From contig OX638133.1 in NCBI GenBank assembly GCA_951804985.1, positions 56,190,028 to 56,254,027 of the forward strand: a DNA stretch of 64,000 nucleotides, written 5' to 3'. The notes beneath the pieces were generated by a model. It made no database searches. It worked only from the letters and a program-made list of their open reading frames with translations, and was not told the DNA's origin. Below, one piece after another: positions 18,706-30,766 of this stretch. Position 1 is the stretch's first letter. Each line of letters opens with the position of its first letter. A program made the position numbers and the translations under genes. The DNA is from Dryomyza anilis. Lineage: Eukaryota > Arthropoda > Insecta > Diptera > Dryomyzidae.

Positions 18706-21700
18706 GAATGTTCAGAATGGTGTAGTGCACGCGCAAGTCAGTAACAGACTTCTGTTAGTTGCCATAGCCTCTCCTACACAATTCCTAGTCTCACCTTCGC
18801 GTTGATGAACCCCGTTAACCTGAGCAACCAGCTGAAGATCGGGTTTCAACCCCGATGGGAGGTCTGGTCGGGGACAAACGAGACAGGCATATTGGCCCTC
18901 CAAAATGGGGGTTGTGCGTTGGGTTTGTGACCCGCCATATAAAAAAGCTGATTCAACGACAACAGAAAAAATGCCTCAAAAAGGACCATGATTTACTGAT
19001 GCACCTGGATGTCCGAACCCTTTATAGGGAAGGTGCCACTATCCAGCTGGTTGATGTCCTCGAAAGATACAAGGCTGACATCACCACAATCCAGGAAATG
19101 CGATGGACAGGACAGGGCTGCTCTAAACAGGCATCCTGTGACATTTACTACAGCTGCCATGAGTAGAGGCATGAATTTGGTTGTGGATTTGTAGTCAGCA
19201 AGAGACTCCGCCACCTTGTCTCTAGGTTCACACCCGTGAACGAACGACTAGCAACAATCCGCATCAAGGCTAAATACTTCTACATCAGCCTAATTTGTGC
19301 GCATGCTCCGACGAATGAGAAGGACGATGAAAGAGACTTTCTATGAGCGCATCGACGAAGCCTATGAGCGCTGCCCCCGTCACGACATCAAAATTGTGAT
19401 TGGCGACTTGCCAAGGTGGGCCTTGAGAGTATCTTTGATTCAACGGTTGAACAATTCAGCCACCACGACAACACCTCCGACAATGGAATGAGGCGGATCG
19501 ACTTCGCCGCAGCACGAAATATGTTAATTAGTGGTACTAGATTCAAGTATCTCAATATTCACAAGGCCACGTGGCGGTCACCCGATCAGAACACGCGCAA
19601 CCAAATTGATCATGTTGTGATCGACGGAAGGCACGCTTCTAGTGTGATGGATGTACGCTCGATCCGAAATGCCAACATCGACTCCTTGTAGCAGCCAAGG
19701 TTTGCACACGCTTATGCGCTGCGAAAAACGCACAGAAACCCACGCAAAAAAAGCTAGACGTCAGTAAGCTGCACACACAACAGACCGAACAAGTCAATTC
19801 CGCTCGACTCTCACACCTGCTTGCCCAAGGCGCTCCCCCTCTCGATGTTATATGCGCGCAGTGGACACACGTCTCCCGCTCAATGCGAACGGATGCCGAA
19901 GAGGTGCTTGGATTCCAACGTCCACTACGGAACAAGTGGTATGACGAAGAGTGTCGCGCAGCTACTGCAGAGAAAGATGCTGCATGTAGAACCACCCTGC
20001 AGTCGCTGCATATAGAACCACCCTACAAAGAGAAGAGGAAGGAGGAGAGACATCTTCTTAGGCGCAAGAAAAGAGAATTAGAAAGACGCGAGTGTGAAAA
20101 TATTGAGATGCATGGTGACAGGAACGAGACTCGAAAATTCTTTCAGAAGATAAGACGACTGACCGGAGGTTTAAAGACCGGACCCTCTTCTTGTCAGGAC
20201 GATGACTTGAATCTAGTAACAGATGTCCAGGGTACACTGAGATTATGGAGAGAGCACTTCTCTGATCTTCTAGCAGGCGATTATGACAACTATTCCGCTG
20301 AAAGAGAAGACAGCTTGACAACCCCAGTTGCTGACGACGGCGTTGACATACCGCCGCCTGACTGTGAAGAGGTCTGCACAGCCATCAGGCTGAAAAACAA
20401 CAAAGCCGCAGGATCGGATGGTCTGCCTGCTGAGTTGTTAAAGACCGGAGTCGATGAGCTCATAACGAGCATGCGCCAGCTCATCAGCAGAATATGGTCA
20501 GAAGAAAGCATGCCTAGCGAATGGAATCTCAGTATACTCTGCCCAATCCTTAAGAAGGGGGATCCCACGATACGCGCCAACTACCGTGGAGTAAGTCTTC
20601 TCAACATCGCATATAAAGGTCTAACGAGCGTATTATGTGAAAGACTGAAGCCCATCGTCAACAGACTGATTTGATCTTATTAGTGCGGCTTCAAACGTGG
20701 CAAGTCCACCATAGAACCGATTTTCACATTGCGTCAAAATCCTGGAAAAGACCAAAGAGAGGCAGATCGGCACCCACCACTTCTTCTTCGACTACAAAGC
20801 TGCCTTCGACAGTCCGATAAGAAGTCGCCTATACGCCACCATGCCTGAGTTCGGTATACCTGCGAAACTTATAAGGCTTTGCAGGATGACCCTGGGCGAC
20901 ACACGTTGCTCAGTGAGAATTGGGAACAACCTCACCGATACATTTAATATCGAACGAGGTTTCAGACAAGGCGATTCCCTATCGTGTAACCTTTTTCAAC
21001 CTAATAATGGAGAAGATTGTAAGAGCTGAACAACTCCATCACAATGGCACTATCTTCAACAAGAGTTCCATGCTGCTCGGGTACGCTGATGATATCGACA
21101 ACATTGGGCAGAGCGTACGAGCCGCAGTCAGTGCAGCATTCTCTAGTTTAGAGAGGGAATCGCGTCGAATGGGTCTTACAGTAAACGAGGACAAGACGAA
21201 GTACCTAGTGTCAACATACAAAAAGTCCCGGCGTCTTGGACAACACGTCACTATTGACAACCACAACTTCGAAGTTATGAAGGACCTCGTATACCTCCAG
21301 CATCAACAAGAAAAACAATGTCAGCCTGGAGATTAGCCGAAGAATAACTCTTGCCAACAGGTGTTACTTTGGGCTCAGTAGGCAATAGAGGACCAGAGCC
21401 CTCTCGACGGACAAAAATTACGCTCTATAAGTCGCTCATCATGTCAGTCCCCTCTATGGCGTTGAGGCATGGACGCTTGCCAACTTTAGGAGCGTTCGAG
21501 AGAAAGATTCTTCGGAAAATCTATGGCCCGATATGCGTTGAAAACGAGTACAGAATCAGATGGAACAACGAGCTGTACGCCGACATTAACATAGTCAGGC
21601 GCATTAAGATCCAACGCCTACACTGGCTTGGACATGTCGAGCGTATGGATGAAAGCGGTCCAGCAAAAAAGGTGTTCAATTCTGTACCCAGTGGTGGTCA

Positions 21701-21866
21701 ACGTAGGATAGGGCGAACGAATCTCCGGTGGAGCGACCACGTGCGAGACAACCTGACAACACTTGGAGTGCAAAACTGGCGCCATCGCGCGCAATGCAGA
21801 AGCGACTGGCGAAGGGTGATTGCTGCGGCCGAAACCCATCATGGGTTGTAATGGCCAAATAAGTAA
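18706..21866 (+). pseudogene. RTE-like LINE, copy 2, decayed but longer
   Basis: Frames at 18855-19166 and 19416-19691 hold the endonuclease (IQEMRWTGQGC, NQIDHVVIDGRH). The frame at 19883-20674 holds an acidic/basic linker and the first RT motifs (KNNKAAGSDGLPAEL, RANYRGVSLLNIAYKG). 20690-20850 contains FVDYKAAFDS-like palm sequence out of frame, and 20920-21336 has the palm with LGYADDIDNIGQSV. 21351-21851 has the C-terminal region (HWLGHVERMDESGPAKKV, RRIGRTNLRWSDHVRDNL) typical of RTE-like elements. At least four frameshifts and the stops after RLI, which copy 1 shares, make it dead. The end at about 21866 runs into a GTAAGTATGTATG tail. Confidence 0.82.
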
Positions 21867-22210
21867 GTATGTATGTCCTTATGTTCCGTAAAGACGTCGA
21901 AACGGCTGAACCGAATTGAACCAAATTTTGCCACAATATGTATGTTGGGTCCGGGCAGAGTATAGGCTATATCTCGGTGAGTTTGGTGGACTGGGCGTGG
22001 CACCTCCCATATAACCCAAAAATTAAAAACACGTTATATCAGGAATTAGGAAAGAAAATTTAATGAAATTTTGGTCAGCGTTATATTTAACCATTCTAAA
22101 CGGTCTCCCGGAATGTGGGCTAGATTGGACCACTGGGCGTGGCACCCTCCATAGAAGGTACATGTCAACAGTTATTATAGTAATAACGTGATATTTCACA
22201 CCAGGGTATC

Positions 22211-22335
22211 AACCACCACAATTTTTACTCACTACACCGAAATTCACCACTCCAAAATTCACCACACTTAAACTCACCACACTAAAATTCACCACACTAA
22301 AACTCACCACACCAAAATTCACCACACTAAAAATT
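22211..22335. repeat. 15-bp tandem array 1 inside the Helitron-like element
   Basis: There are about eight degenerate units of the type AAAATTCACCACACT. DINE/Helentron elements often carry such minisatellites. Confidence 0.85.
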
Positions 22336-22337
22336 CT

Positions 22338-22435
22338 ACTGGGAAAAACTCTACGGGTAATAATTCTGTCGGGAAGAATTCTACCGGGAAGAATTCTACG
22401 GGAAAGCCTTCTACGGGGAAGAATTTTACGAGGAA
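22338..22435. repeat. 15-bp tandem array 2 inside the Helitron-like element
   Basis: There are about six degenerate units of the type GGGAAGAATTCTACC, directly after array 1 and with the same period but a different sequence. Confidence 0.8.
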
Positions 22436-22520
22436 GATATAAATAATAATTATTAATAAAATCACTCCATATCCTTGCATTCACAAAATCTTGGCACGAA
22501 TCGTGCACGGGTCCAGCTAG

Positions 22521-24104
22521 TTTTACTAATAAAATAAATAAAAAACCAATATTATTAAAATTTGAACCATTTTTTAACATAAAAATTGTGCTTGGAGTTG
22601 CTGGTGTTTTGTTGTCAATTCGATTAATGAAACAAAACAAAAAAATTAAACCAAAGATCGTTGTTTTGGAAATATCGTAACATGTGAATTTTTGTACAAC
22701 CAAAAATGTTTATTTTGGGAACTCCAAATTTTATTAAATGTTATTTTACTTTAGATCTTCTATATAAAATAAAATATGTTTTTTGTTTCTTTTTATACTT
22801 TTTTAAAAACCGTTTTAAACCGGTATAAAACCGAAACCGTTTACATCGGTCATGTGACTTTCTAAATAAATATCGGAATAAAATATAGAAAGTCACATGA
22901 ATGTTTTTTAAATGTTTAATTAGTATTAAATTAAATTTCATGAATTCGGATTGCATGGAGTGCATCTTCTGCTAGATTTTTCCTCATGTTTCGTCCAAGA
23001 GCTTAAGTGCTGTAGGTCAGGTACATGAAGGGCTGTTTGCTGACATCCAGCTTTTTTATTTCGTATAATTTTTTTTTTTTTATATAATTATATATGTATA
23101 TAGATTATATTGTACATTAAATATATTGTATATACATATATTTATTATCAAAAATTGTTGAATTAATTATTTATGTATATATATATATTTTTTTAATCTG
23201 ATTAAATTTTTTTTTTTTTCATTTATTTAGTTTCGCATACAAATTTGTATATCTCTTTTTTAAAAATAAAATGTATATAATATATAATATATAATTATAT
23301 ATATATATATATCTTTTTTTTATTCTTTAAAAATGTAATTGTTAATATTATTTTTTTGTCTTCTTTTTTTTTCTTCTCTTTTTTTTCTTTTTAATAAAAA
23401 TTTGTATCCCTCTTTTTTTATTTAACTTTTAATTCTAAATTTTTCTTAATTTTTTTTTTGTTTTTCATATTTTTCTCTTTTTTTCATCTCTTCTTATTAT
23501 ATTTTTTTTTCACTTTTTTTTCTTTAAAATTTAAAAATTCTTTTTAAAAAAAAATAATATTTAATACCTATATATATATTTTCTCCATTTTATTTATTTT
23601 ACTAATATGTTTCCTCTTTTTTTCCGATTCAATTATTAAAACTTTTTTTAATTTTAACTGCACTAAATATTTTAATGCATAAATCGCTTTTTTTTAATTT
23701 TAAATTCTTTGCTTTCATTTATTACCTGTTTTTTTACATATTATTTATTCTACTAATATATATATTTTTTTCGTTCCTTTTTTTTAATTTTAACTGTACT
23801 ACTTAAATATTTATATATCTCTCTTTTTTTTAATTTAACAGATATTTTTCTTCTTCTTTAAGAAATTTAAATTCTTCAAATTCATTTAAAATTTATTTGT
23901 TATATTCAAACTTATTTAAATTAAATTATATTAATATACAAAAGTAGCTATAATTTCTCTGCATGTAAGTAAATATAATTAGAGTTGTGATTTATTTTCT
24001 AAACATGTTTAATATTTTATTATATTATTTTTGTAATAATAATATTATATTATATATTGTAATAATAATATTATATAAGTCACATTATACAGAGTTCGGA
24101 TTTG
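22521..24104. other. AT-rich, T-tract-rich spacer
   Basis: I see no gene. 23040-23880 is dominated by long T runs and TATATA stretches. At 22813-22896 the words AAAGTCACATGA and TCATGTGACTTTCT form a short inverted pair. It is probably degenerate repeat DNA. Confidence 0.6.
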
Positions 24105-25290
24105 CACGCTAGCGCACGCCCTTGCCCTTCTTCCAATGAGAAGTAAATTTGTTTACCCAGACACTGCACTCGGGCATCACATTTTTTTTAAAACACAACC
24201 CGTCGCAACGAGTAATGCTTTTCACTATTCTCGGTACCTGCCTCGTGCGGGCTACGAAAATTAAGAAACCGAGCTGCAGCCAAAGGCCGAAAATAAAAAC
24301 TGCAGTCCGCGCAGACGTGGAATGAGAAAATAAACAAGCATATCGCGCAAGTGCTATGGTATTTATTTCGCGGGGCAACTCCGTGCAACAGCGAAAACAG
24401 GCTGCCCCGGGCAGCACGCAAATTTTCACAGCCAGTTAGTTTTGGTGTTGTATGACATGCTTATGTGGCGCAAGAGTTCGGCACTGATATAATAGACTGC
24501 GCAATGTCTTAATAGTTTTTATATTAAAATATTGATTATACAGAAAAGTTCAGAAAAATTCAAATACACTTTTAATCGCTGTTTTAATTTTTATTCAAAT
24601 ACATTAATTATTACGAGTAAAAATCTATTTTAAATAAAAACGCTCTGTTTAAATTGCAGCTACTTCCCATATAAATAAAATTTGTTTGTTATTCATTGCT
24701 CTTTGAGTACAAATATAACACACACAGAGAGAACTCGGCCTAAGTTCTTATAGGACTGTAGTGCCAAACTATTATATTATAGTAACGCAATACAATGTAT
24801 TTAAATTTGATTTATATACTTTTATAATAAAAAAAACGTTACATTCCATACAAAAAAATTTACACTCGTATTTAATTTCAGATTAAGAAGTTGTCCGATA
24901 AAATTAAAAAATTTACCAAAACATTTCAGATACCCAAATTTAACCAAAATCCAAAATTTGTTTTTTTTTGATTTTGGAATGACTCGGTTAACAATTTTAT
25001 TATTTAAAGGAGTTTTTTTTATCGATCACAATTTTATTATTTCTGTTTAAATTTCAATAATTTTGAAAAGGCGGACTGCAGTTTTAATTTTCGGCCCTTG
25101 GCTGCAGCTCGGTTTCTTAATTTTCGTAGCCCGCACGAGGCAGGTACCGAGAATAGTGAAAAGCATTACTCGTTGCGACGAGTTGTGTTGTTAAAAAAAA
25201 ATGTGATGCCCGAGTGCAGTGTCTGCGTACAACAAATTTTCGCGTCATTGGATGAAGAAAAGGGCATGTGCGGGCGCACGCACACGGGCA
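24105..25290. repeat. Foldback structure with ~205-bp inverted arms
   Basis: The segment at 24110-24315 is the near-exact reverse complement of 25072-25285. Shared words include CTGCAGTTTTAATTTTCGGCC and GGCAGGTACCGAGAATAGTG. The arms are far more GC-rich than the surroundings and the ~755-bp loop is AT-rich and carries a SINE fragment. No transposase is present. It may be a MITE or foldback element, or two inverted copies of a longer repeat. Confidence 0.75.
24701..24780 (+). repeat. SINE 3' fragment
   Basis: CTTTGAGTACAAATATAACA through GGACTGTAGTGCCAAACTATTAT matches, in opposite orientation, the 3' part of the complete SINE at 54133-54440. The tail again turns into an ATT-rich run. The tRNA head is missing. 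Confidence 0.8.
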
Positions 25291-26076
<786 letters not shown>

Positions 26077-26405
26077 TTACTTTTTCCCGGTTTATAATGA
26101 ATTTCGAAATCATATTCCGATAATTTGTGTCGGAAACGCGCAAGACGTGATGTCTGATCTTTTATGTTTGCTATACCCTTTAGGGGCTGATGATCTGTAT
26201 AAATTTTAAATGGTCTTCCCAAAAGATATGCCCTAAATTTTTTTGTTGCCCATAAAATTGCCAAAATTTCTTTTTCTATAGTAGAATAGCGTGTTTCCGC
26301 ATCCTTAAGAGACCTACTGGCAAACGCGATCGGACGGTCGCTTCCAACTTCACCTTGCGAAAGAACCGCGCCAATTGCTTCGTTGCTGGCGTCTGTCGTG
26401 AGCAA
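26077..26405 (-). pseudogene. RNase H of element A1, truncated
   Basis: The frame shows [37 protein letters not shown] and [13 protein letters not shown], the Ty3/gypsy RNase H, which removes RNA from the RNA/DNA hybrid. It ends in the segment [13 protein letters not shown] at the truncation point. A 27-base stretch present in A2 is missing just upstream, near 26408. Confidence 0.88.
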
Positions 26406-26587
26406 AAAGTATGGGTGGTGACATAATTGCCTCCTTAAGTTTTAAAAACGAATTCTGACAATTGTGATTCCATGTGAACTTAGCGTCCGTTTTAAGCAAA
26501 CAGTTTATTGGTAATGACAGTTTCGCCATACCTCCTATAAATTTTCTGTAATAATTAATTAAGCCTAAAAATGCTTGAACTTCCTTC

Positions 26588-27700
26588 CTATTTTTCGGAA
26601 CTGGAATATTTTTTACACTCTCTACTTTGGCTGGGTCTGGTAGGGCACCTAACTCGGAACACTTGTGTTCTAAATATATAACATTTTTCTGTATTTAATT
26701 TTAAATTATGTTCTCTCAGCTTTTGCAAAACTTTGCATAGCTTATGCCCGTGTTCTGCTAAATTATTTCCATAAACCACTATGTCATCTAAATAAACGAA
26801 ACAGTCAATACCCTGTAAACCTGTTAGTATGTGGTTCATTATCCTTTGAAAAGTGGCAGATGCCCCCGTTAGACCGAATGGCATTCTGTTAAATTCGAAA
26901 TGACCAAGTCCTGTACTGAAAGCAGTTTTATCTTTGTCACTATCTTCAACTAGAACCTGATGGTAACAACTTGCTAAATCTAGTGTTGAAAAATACCGAC
27001 TATGACCTAACTGGTCTAAAATCTCATCTATTCGTGGTATCGGAAACACCTGTTTGATGGTGACGTCATTTAATTTTCGGAAATCTATAACCAGTCTCCA
27101 TTTCTTATTGCCATCTTTATCGAACTTTTTAGGTACCAATAATAATGGGGAATTCCAAGGCGACATGCTTGGTGAAATAATTCCATCGTCTAACATCTTT
27201 GATACTTGTCTATTAATCTCATTTCTATGCATATGAGGAAGTTTATACTGTTTCTGATTTATTGGTGGCTGATTCCATTGTGTGGGTATTTCATGTTTTA
27301 ATATCGGAGTGAATGTTAATTCATCCCCTTCCAAATGAAAAACGTCATGATATGACAAGCAAATATTTTGCAAAGATACAACTTCTTCTTTATTTAATGA
27401 TTCATCGATCTTTACATTCCCTAATAATCTATCAATTCTATTTTTTATATTAACTGAGTTTATTGTATTTATTGTAGAACTCGCCTTTGATGTTTCTTTA
27501 TATTTGTTAAAATTTGAAAATTGTGGCTTGAAATTGCTATCAATGGTCACCTTCCTATCGGTCGCATTTAAAATTGATGCATATACTCTATTTTTTCTAA
27601 CGTTTGTTAAACTCTCTCCCAAATATACTCCTGGCTGAATTTCCTGTTTGTGCAACAAAACTATAGGAATTCTTGTTCTTAACGGCAGTGATACAATCAT
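26588..27700 (-). pseudogene. Reverse transcriptase of element A1
   Basis: This 370-residue frame includes an N-terminal linker and the RT: NSPLLLVPKKFDKDGNKK and RLVIDFRKLN (fingers), YFSTLDLASCYHQV (motif A Asp), NRMPFGLTGASATFQRIM (motif B) and CFVYLDDIVVYGNNL (catalytic YLDD). The active-site residues are intact. The frame shifts near 26680, at the RT/RNase H link, where about 25 bases present in A2 are missing. RT copies element RNA into DNA. Confidence 0.9.
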
Positions 27701-27765
27701 GGCTGTTCTGGGCTGTACCCTGATTTGTTGATTAAAATTAATATCTTCTATGTCTTGTAATGATT

Positions 27766-28140
27766 TTAATGGAAATATAACAAGATGATATTTGTCTTCA
27801 GGCTGGTCTCAGCTCCAGAATCCACTAACAGAGTAAGTTTTCCATTTTTTGTTGCCTCGCAAGGTACTTCAATGAACACATCACTCGTATCGGATATCTT
27901 GAAACACTCTCCATGCCGGTTAAATATTTTACGATGCATGCCTAATTGTGAAGTTAATTTTATTTTTCTCGACATAAATTTACTCTTAAAATTATTAGCA
28001 ATTGAAGATAATTTAATTTTACAAATAGTGAATTTATTATACATTTCTGACGATAAAACGCACATAACGCTAATAATAAAAAGAAATATGGAAATTACTT
28101 CATTACAAATTATACTCGCCCCTGTACAGAATGCATCCAC
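27766..28140 (-). pseudogene. Protease region of element A1, internally deleted
   Basis: The frame contains an aspartic protease start, LTLLVDSGAETSL, with the catalytic Asp-Ser-Gly. The second half, present in A2 as ADGIVGRDNLW, is missing because about 190 bases differ between the copies here. Upstream residues form a hydrophobic stretch (VISIFLFIISVMCVL). The enzyme would be inactive. Confidence 0.75.
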
Positions 28141-28764
28141 AGTCTTGCCAGACGTTTGATCTATAATTCGCAGATTTTCAGGGCAGTTAATTACGACTTT
28201 CTTTTTATTTGATTTACTTTTGATTTTATTATTTTTGATTTTAATATTTTTAACTTCCGATTCAATTGGTTTTACTTTCTTTACTTTATTTGTTTTTTTT
28301 TTTATAATTTGTTTATTTTTAATTTCCTTAATTCCTATATTCTGTTCATTATTCGTTTCAAGTTGTGTATGATTACAATTTAGTTCATTATATGTTTTTG
28401 TTGGAAGATCTTCATTAATATGTATTTTTACTTTTTGTTCTACATTTTCTGCGTTAATAATATTCGCTGTTTTATTTTGTTATAGTGTGCTATTTGGAAC
28501 TTCTACAACTACTGGCCTTACTACACTATTTGCTAAGGGTCCCCAGTTTAGTGGTCTTGACTGGGCCCCTGGTAGTTTCCCTGCGGAGTGCTATTATTGT
28601 ACCATGCATCATATTTGCGTTTGGCATAACAATTCATAATAACATGTCCGTCCTTTCTGCACCAAGTGCAGTATTTAGCAGGCCTGTTTGCAAAATTCCC
28701 ATTACCATTATTTCCTTGAAAAACTTGTGTATCTCGTTTAACTCGACAATCCCCCTCTATCGCA
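28141..28764 (-). other. Gag-protease linker of element A1
   Basis: This low-complexity, Lys/Asn/Ile-rich stretch on the minus strand separates gag from protease, with no open frame over its length. The matching part of A2 is 54451-55166. It probably encoded a linker now shifted out of frame. Confidence 0.5.
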
Positions 28765-30012
28765 TCAATCGCATCTCAATCTTGGAGCACCTCCGCCTTG
28801 GTTCTGGATACCACCTTGACCATTTACCTGAGGTACGGGAGGCTGACTTCCTTGGGGAGCAGTATGTCCTGGAAAAACATTCCGACCCAAACGATCTGCA
28901 CACTGTTCATGTCCATAAGTACGACAGTCACTGCAATACGGAGTGTTTCTCCGTGTACGACATTCATCCCTCAGACGTCCCTTCTTCTTGCAAAAAGAAC
29001 ATGTAGGTGTAGGCTGCTTCATACCTACATTTTGTGTTTTCTCTTCCGTCTCCTTTTTTTCATTGTCTTGGCCACATGATGCATTACGATTATTTGGCAT
29101 GAAGGCCGATGATGGCTCATTAAAATGGACTCCAAACTTGTCTATGCCGGTTAACTTGCTGACTCTTGCTGCCTCTTCCACCAATTTCTCCAGTGTTGTT
29201 TGCTTACTGCTCAATATGAGCATTCGCAAAGTGTAATCCCGAAGTCCTAACTTAAATGAGCCTTTAACTAAATTATTCAATTCATTAACGAACACTTCGT
29301 CTTTCGTATCATTATATTTACATTTAATCGTGCTTAATGCTGCCGACTGCAGGTTAACCAAACGCCTCGAGAAAAATCTAATACTTTCCCCGGGATACTG
29401 AGATGCCCTTCTTATGTCATATTGAATGGCATCTACTGACCTACATTCCAAGTACGTATTTCTTAATAGATTGTATAAATCATCTATTGTGTCAAACTCC
29501 CTTGAACTTACTAAATCAAAAGCATCTCCCTGTAAACGAACCCTAACGCCTTTAATAAACTCCTTCATTTGTTCAGGCTTCAGTTCTGCTTCACATTCTT
29601 CAATAAAACGGTGAAGATCCGTCCTCAGCGATGATGAGTCTGCACCTGCAAAATCTGGCACCGCATTTTTAACGAATTTCGCGACTTCGCCTAATCCCAT
29701 GTTGCCCTGTGTTGTGATGTCGTCACTTTCTATGGTATCCTTGTGATATAGGGATGTCTCGTGCGCTGTCTTAACCTCCTCGTTCAAATATCTAATACGC
29801 GCGTTCAACTCCTGTATTTTGTTGTTCGCTTCCTCCAACGTCGCGTACTCCTCCCTTGCCTGGCGTCTGACAGAATTATTTATTGATTCCTCAAAAATAT
29901 TCTTTTCTTTCAATAAATTTCTTAATTTTATGTTTTCCTCATCTATTTTAGCTGTTTCTTCCAACTCTGCTGTACGTTTTAAACAATAATCGTTTAAACG
30001 TTTTCTCAACAC
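28765..30012 (-). CDS. Gag of element A1
   Basis: This open 415-residue frame has a Lys/Glu-rich coiled N-terminus (about residues 1-90), a capsid-like region (FVKNAVPDFAGADSSSLRTD, then ASQYPGESIRFFSRRLVNLQ) and a C-terminal Cys/His-rich part, CSFCKKKGRLRDEC with CSDCRTYGHEQC, resembling zinc knuckles. The end is Gly/Pro/Gln-rich. Gag builds the particle. The equivalent in A2 is broken in three pieces, so this copy is the better representative. Confidence 0.85.
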   Translation of the reverse strand: MLRKRLNDYCLKRTAELEETAKIDEENIKLRNLLKEKNIFEESINNSVRRQAREEYATLEEANNKIQELNARIRYLNEEVKTAHETSLYHKDTIESDDITTQGNMGLGEVAKFVKNAVPDFAGADSSSLRTDLHRFIEECEAELKPEQMKEFIKGVRVRLQGDAFDLVSSREFDTIDDLYNLLRNTYLECRSVDAIQYDIRRASQYPGESIRFFSRRLVNLQSAALSTIKCKYNDTKDEVFVNELNNLVKGSFKLGLRDYTLRMLILSSKQTTLEKLVEEAARVSKLTGIDKFGVHFNEPSSAFMPNNRNASCGQDNEKKETEEKTQNVGMKQPTPTCSFCKKKGRLRDECRTRRNTPYCSDCRTYGHEQCADRLGRNVFPGHTAPQGSQPPVPQVNGQGGIQNQGGGAPRLRCD

Positions 30013-30130
30013 GTCAACTAATCTTTCTAATTCACCATTTTCAATTTGGGTTTTTTACGTATTTCGTCCTCCTCCCTTCGTTCTACGTCCTCCTTCCCAG
30101 TCTCGGTCCTTGAGAAGTTGGTAACGACGT

Positions 30131-30143
30131 ACCGGCTGCGCCA
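30131..30143 (-). promoter_or_regulatory. Primer binding site of element A1, tRNA-Ser type
   Basis: On the minus strand TGGCGCAGCCGGT lies two bases after the LTR. It is close to the serine-tRNA primer sites of the Drosophila 297/17.6 group as I remember them. The same sequence is at about 57226-57238 in A2. Confidence 0.65.
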
Positions 30144-30145
30144 AA

Positions 30146-30766
30146 TGTTGTAAAGTTTAGAGTTGTAAAGTTAGAGTTGATTTATTTTACATTTATTTAT
30201 TTTACAATTCAATAAATCAAAAGACACTTTTTTATTTTTAGATTTGCAAAGACACTTTTATTAAATTTACTATTGAAAAGACACTTTTACTATTTTAGTA
30301 CCTCCACTTAAGGTTGGTTAAACTACAATCTTTTAAATTGCAAGGAAAGGTATTAACAATACCTTCGTTGCAAGCTTTTCTCAAATTATATTCTCACTAT
30401 GTTCTAGTGAGTTTCCACTTTCACTCAATTTTGGTGTACGTGACTTTTGCAGAAAGTCCGACTTGCAGTTTTGGCTGACACCAATTGCAAAATATCAGAA
30501 TTGTTGGCAATCGCTGCTTTGCTTATTTTAACATAGACCCAATATTATGCACTGGAAAATTGTACATAGCTTTAGCGCTTGCCAAATTATTATCATTGTT
30601 TCCAACGTGAAGCGTTGGGACAATGCTATGAACATGTTGCTGTACAACATGAGTACAACATGATATAAAAACATGATGCGCTCAACATATGTACAGAAAC
30701 ATCTAAAACTGAATGAATAGTGAAGAACCATAAAGAAAAGAAAAATGTATGCGCTAATTCACAACA
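30146..30766 (-). repeat. LTR of element A (copy 1)
   Basis: This 621-bp LTR starts TGTTGTAAAG and ends TTCACAACA on the plus strand. It matches 57242-57947 along its length and the partial copies 33196-33559 and 60260-60623. Confidence 0.9.

Larger units (their letters stand above)
21867..22520 (+). mobile_element. Non-autonomous Helitron/Helentron-like element
   Basis: The right end shows a short hairpin (GCACGAATCGTGC at about 22494-22506), then CGGGTCCAGCTAG followed by T at 22521, the classic Helitron 3' terminus. Upstream are the phrases GGGCGTGGCACC (twice, near 21983 and 22134) and GAACCAAATTTTGCCACA, which recur in dipteran Helentron/DINE sequences as I remember them. It has no protein. 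Two 15-bp tandem arrays occupy the middle. The left boundary is uncertain because it abuts the LINE tail. Confidence 0.65.
26077..30766 (-). mobile_element. Gypsy-like element A, copy A1, 3'-truncated
   Basis: In minus-strand order it has LTR (30146-30766), a tRNA-Ser type primer site, gag, protease, RT and part of RNase H, and then stops at 26077 inside RNase H. The match to copy A2 ends at the same place. Integrase and the element's own 3' LTR are absent. The purine tract to the right of the LTR (30767-30778) shows that this LTR also serves as the 3' end of the next unit to the right, so the arrangement is compound. Confidence 0.85.

Noticed and set aside
22211..22435. CRISPR-like array of short repeats
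   Set aside because: The 15-bp units are contiguous without unique spacers and lie in a eukaryotic Helitron-like element.
22209..22703. 164-residue minus-strand frame with a FSVVNFGVV repeat
   Set aside because: It is translated from the two 15-bp arrays, whose period is divisible by three, so they stay open by chance.
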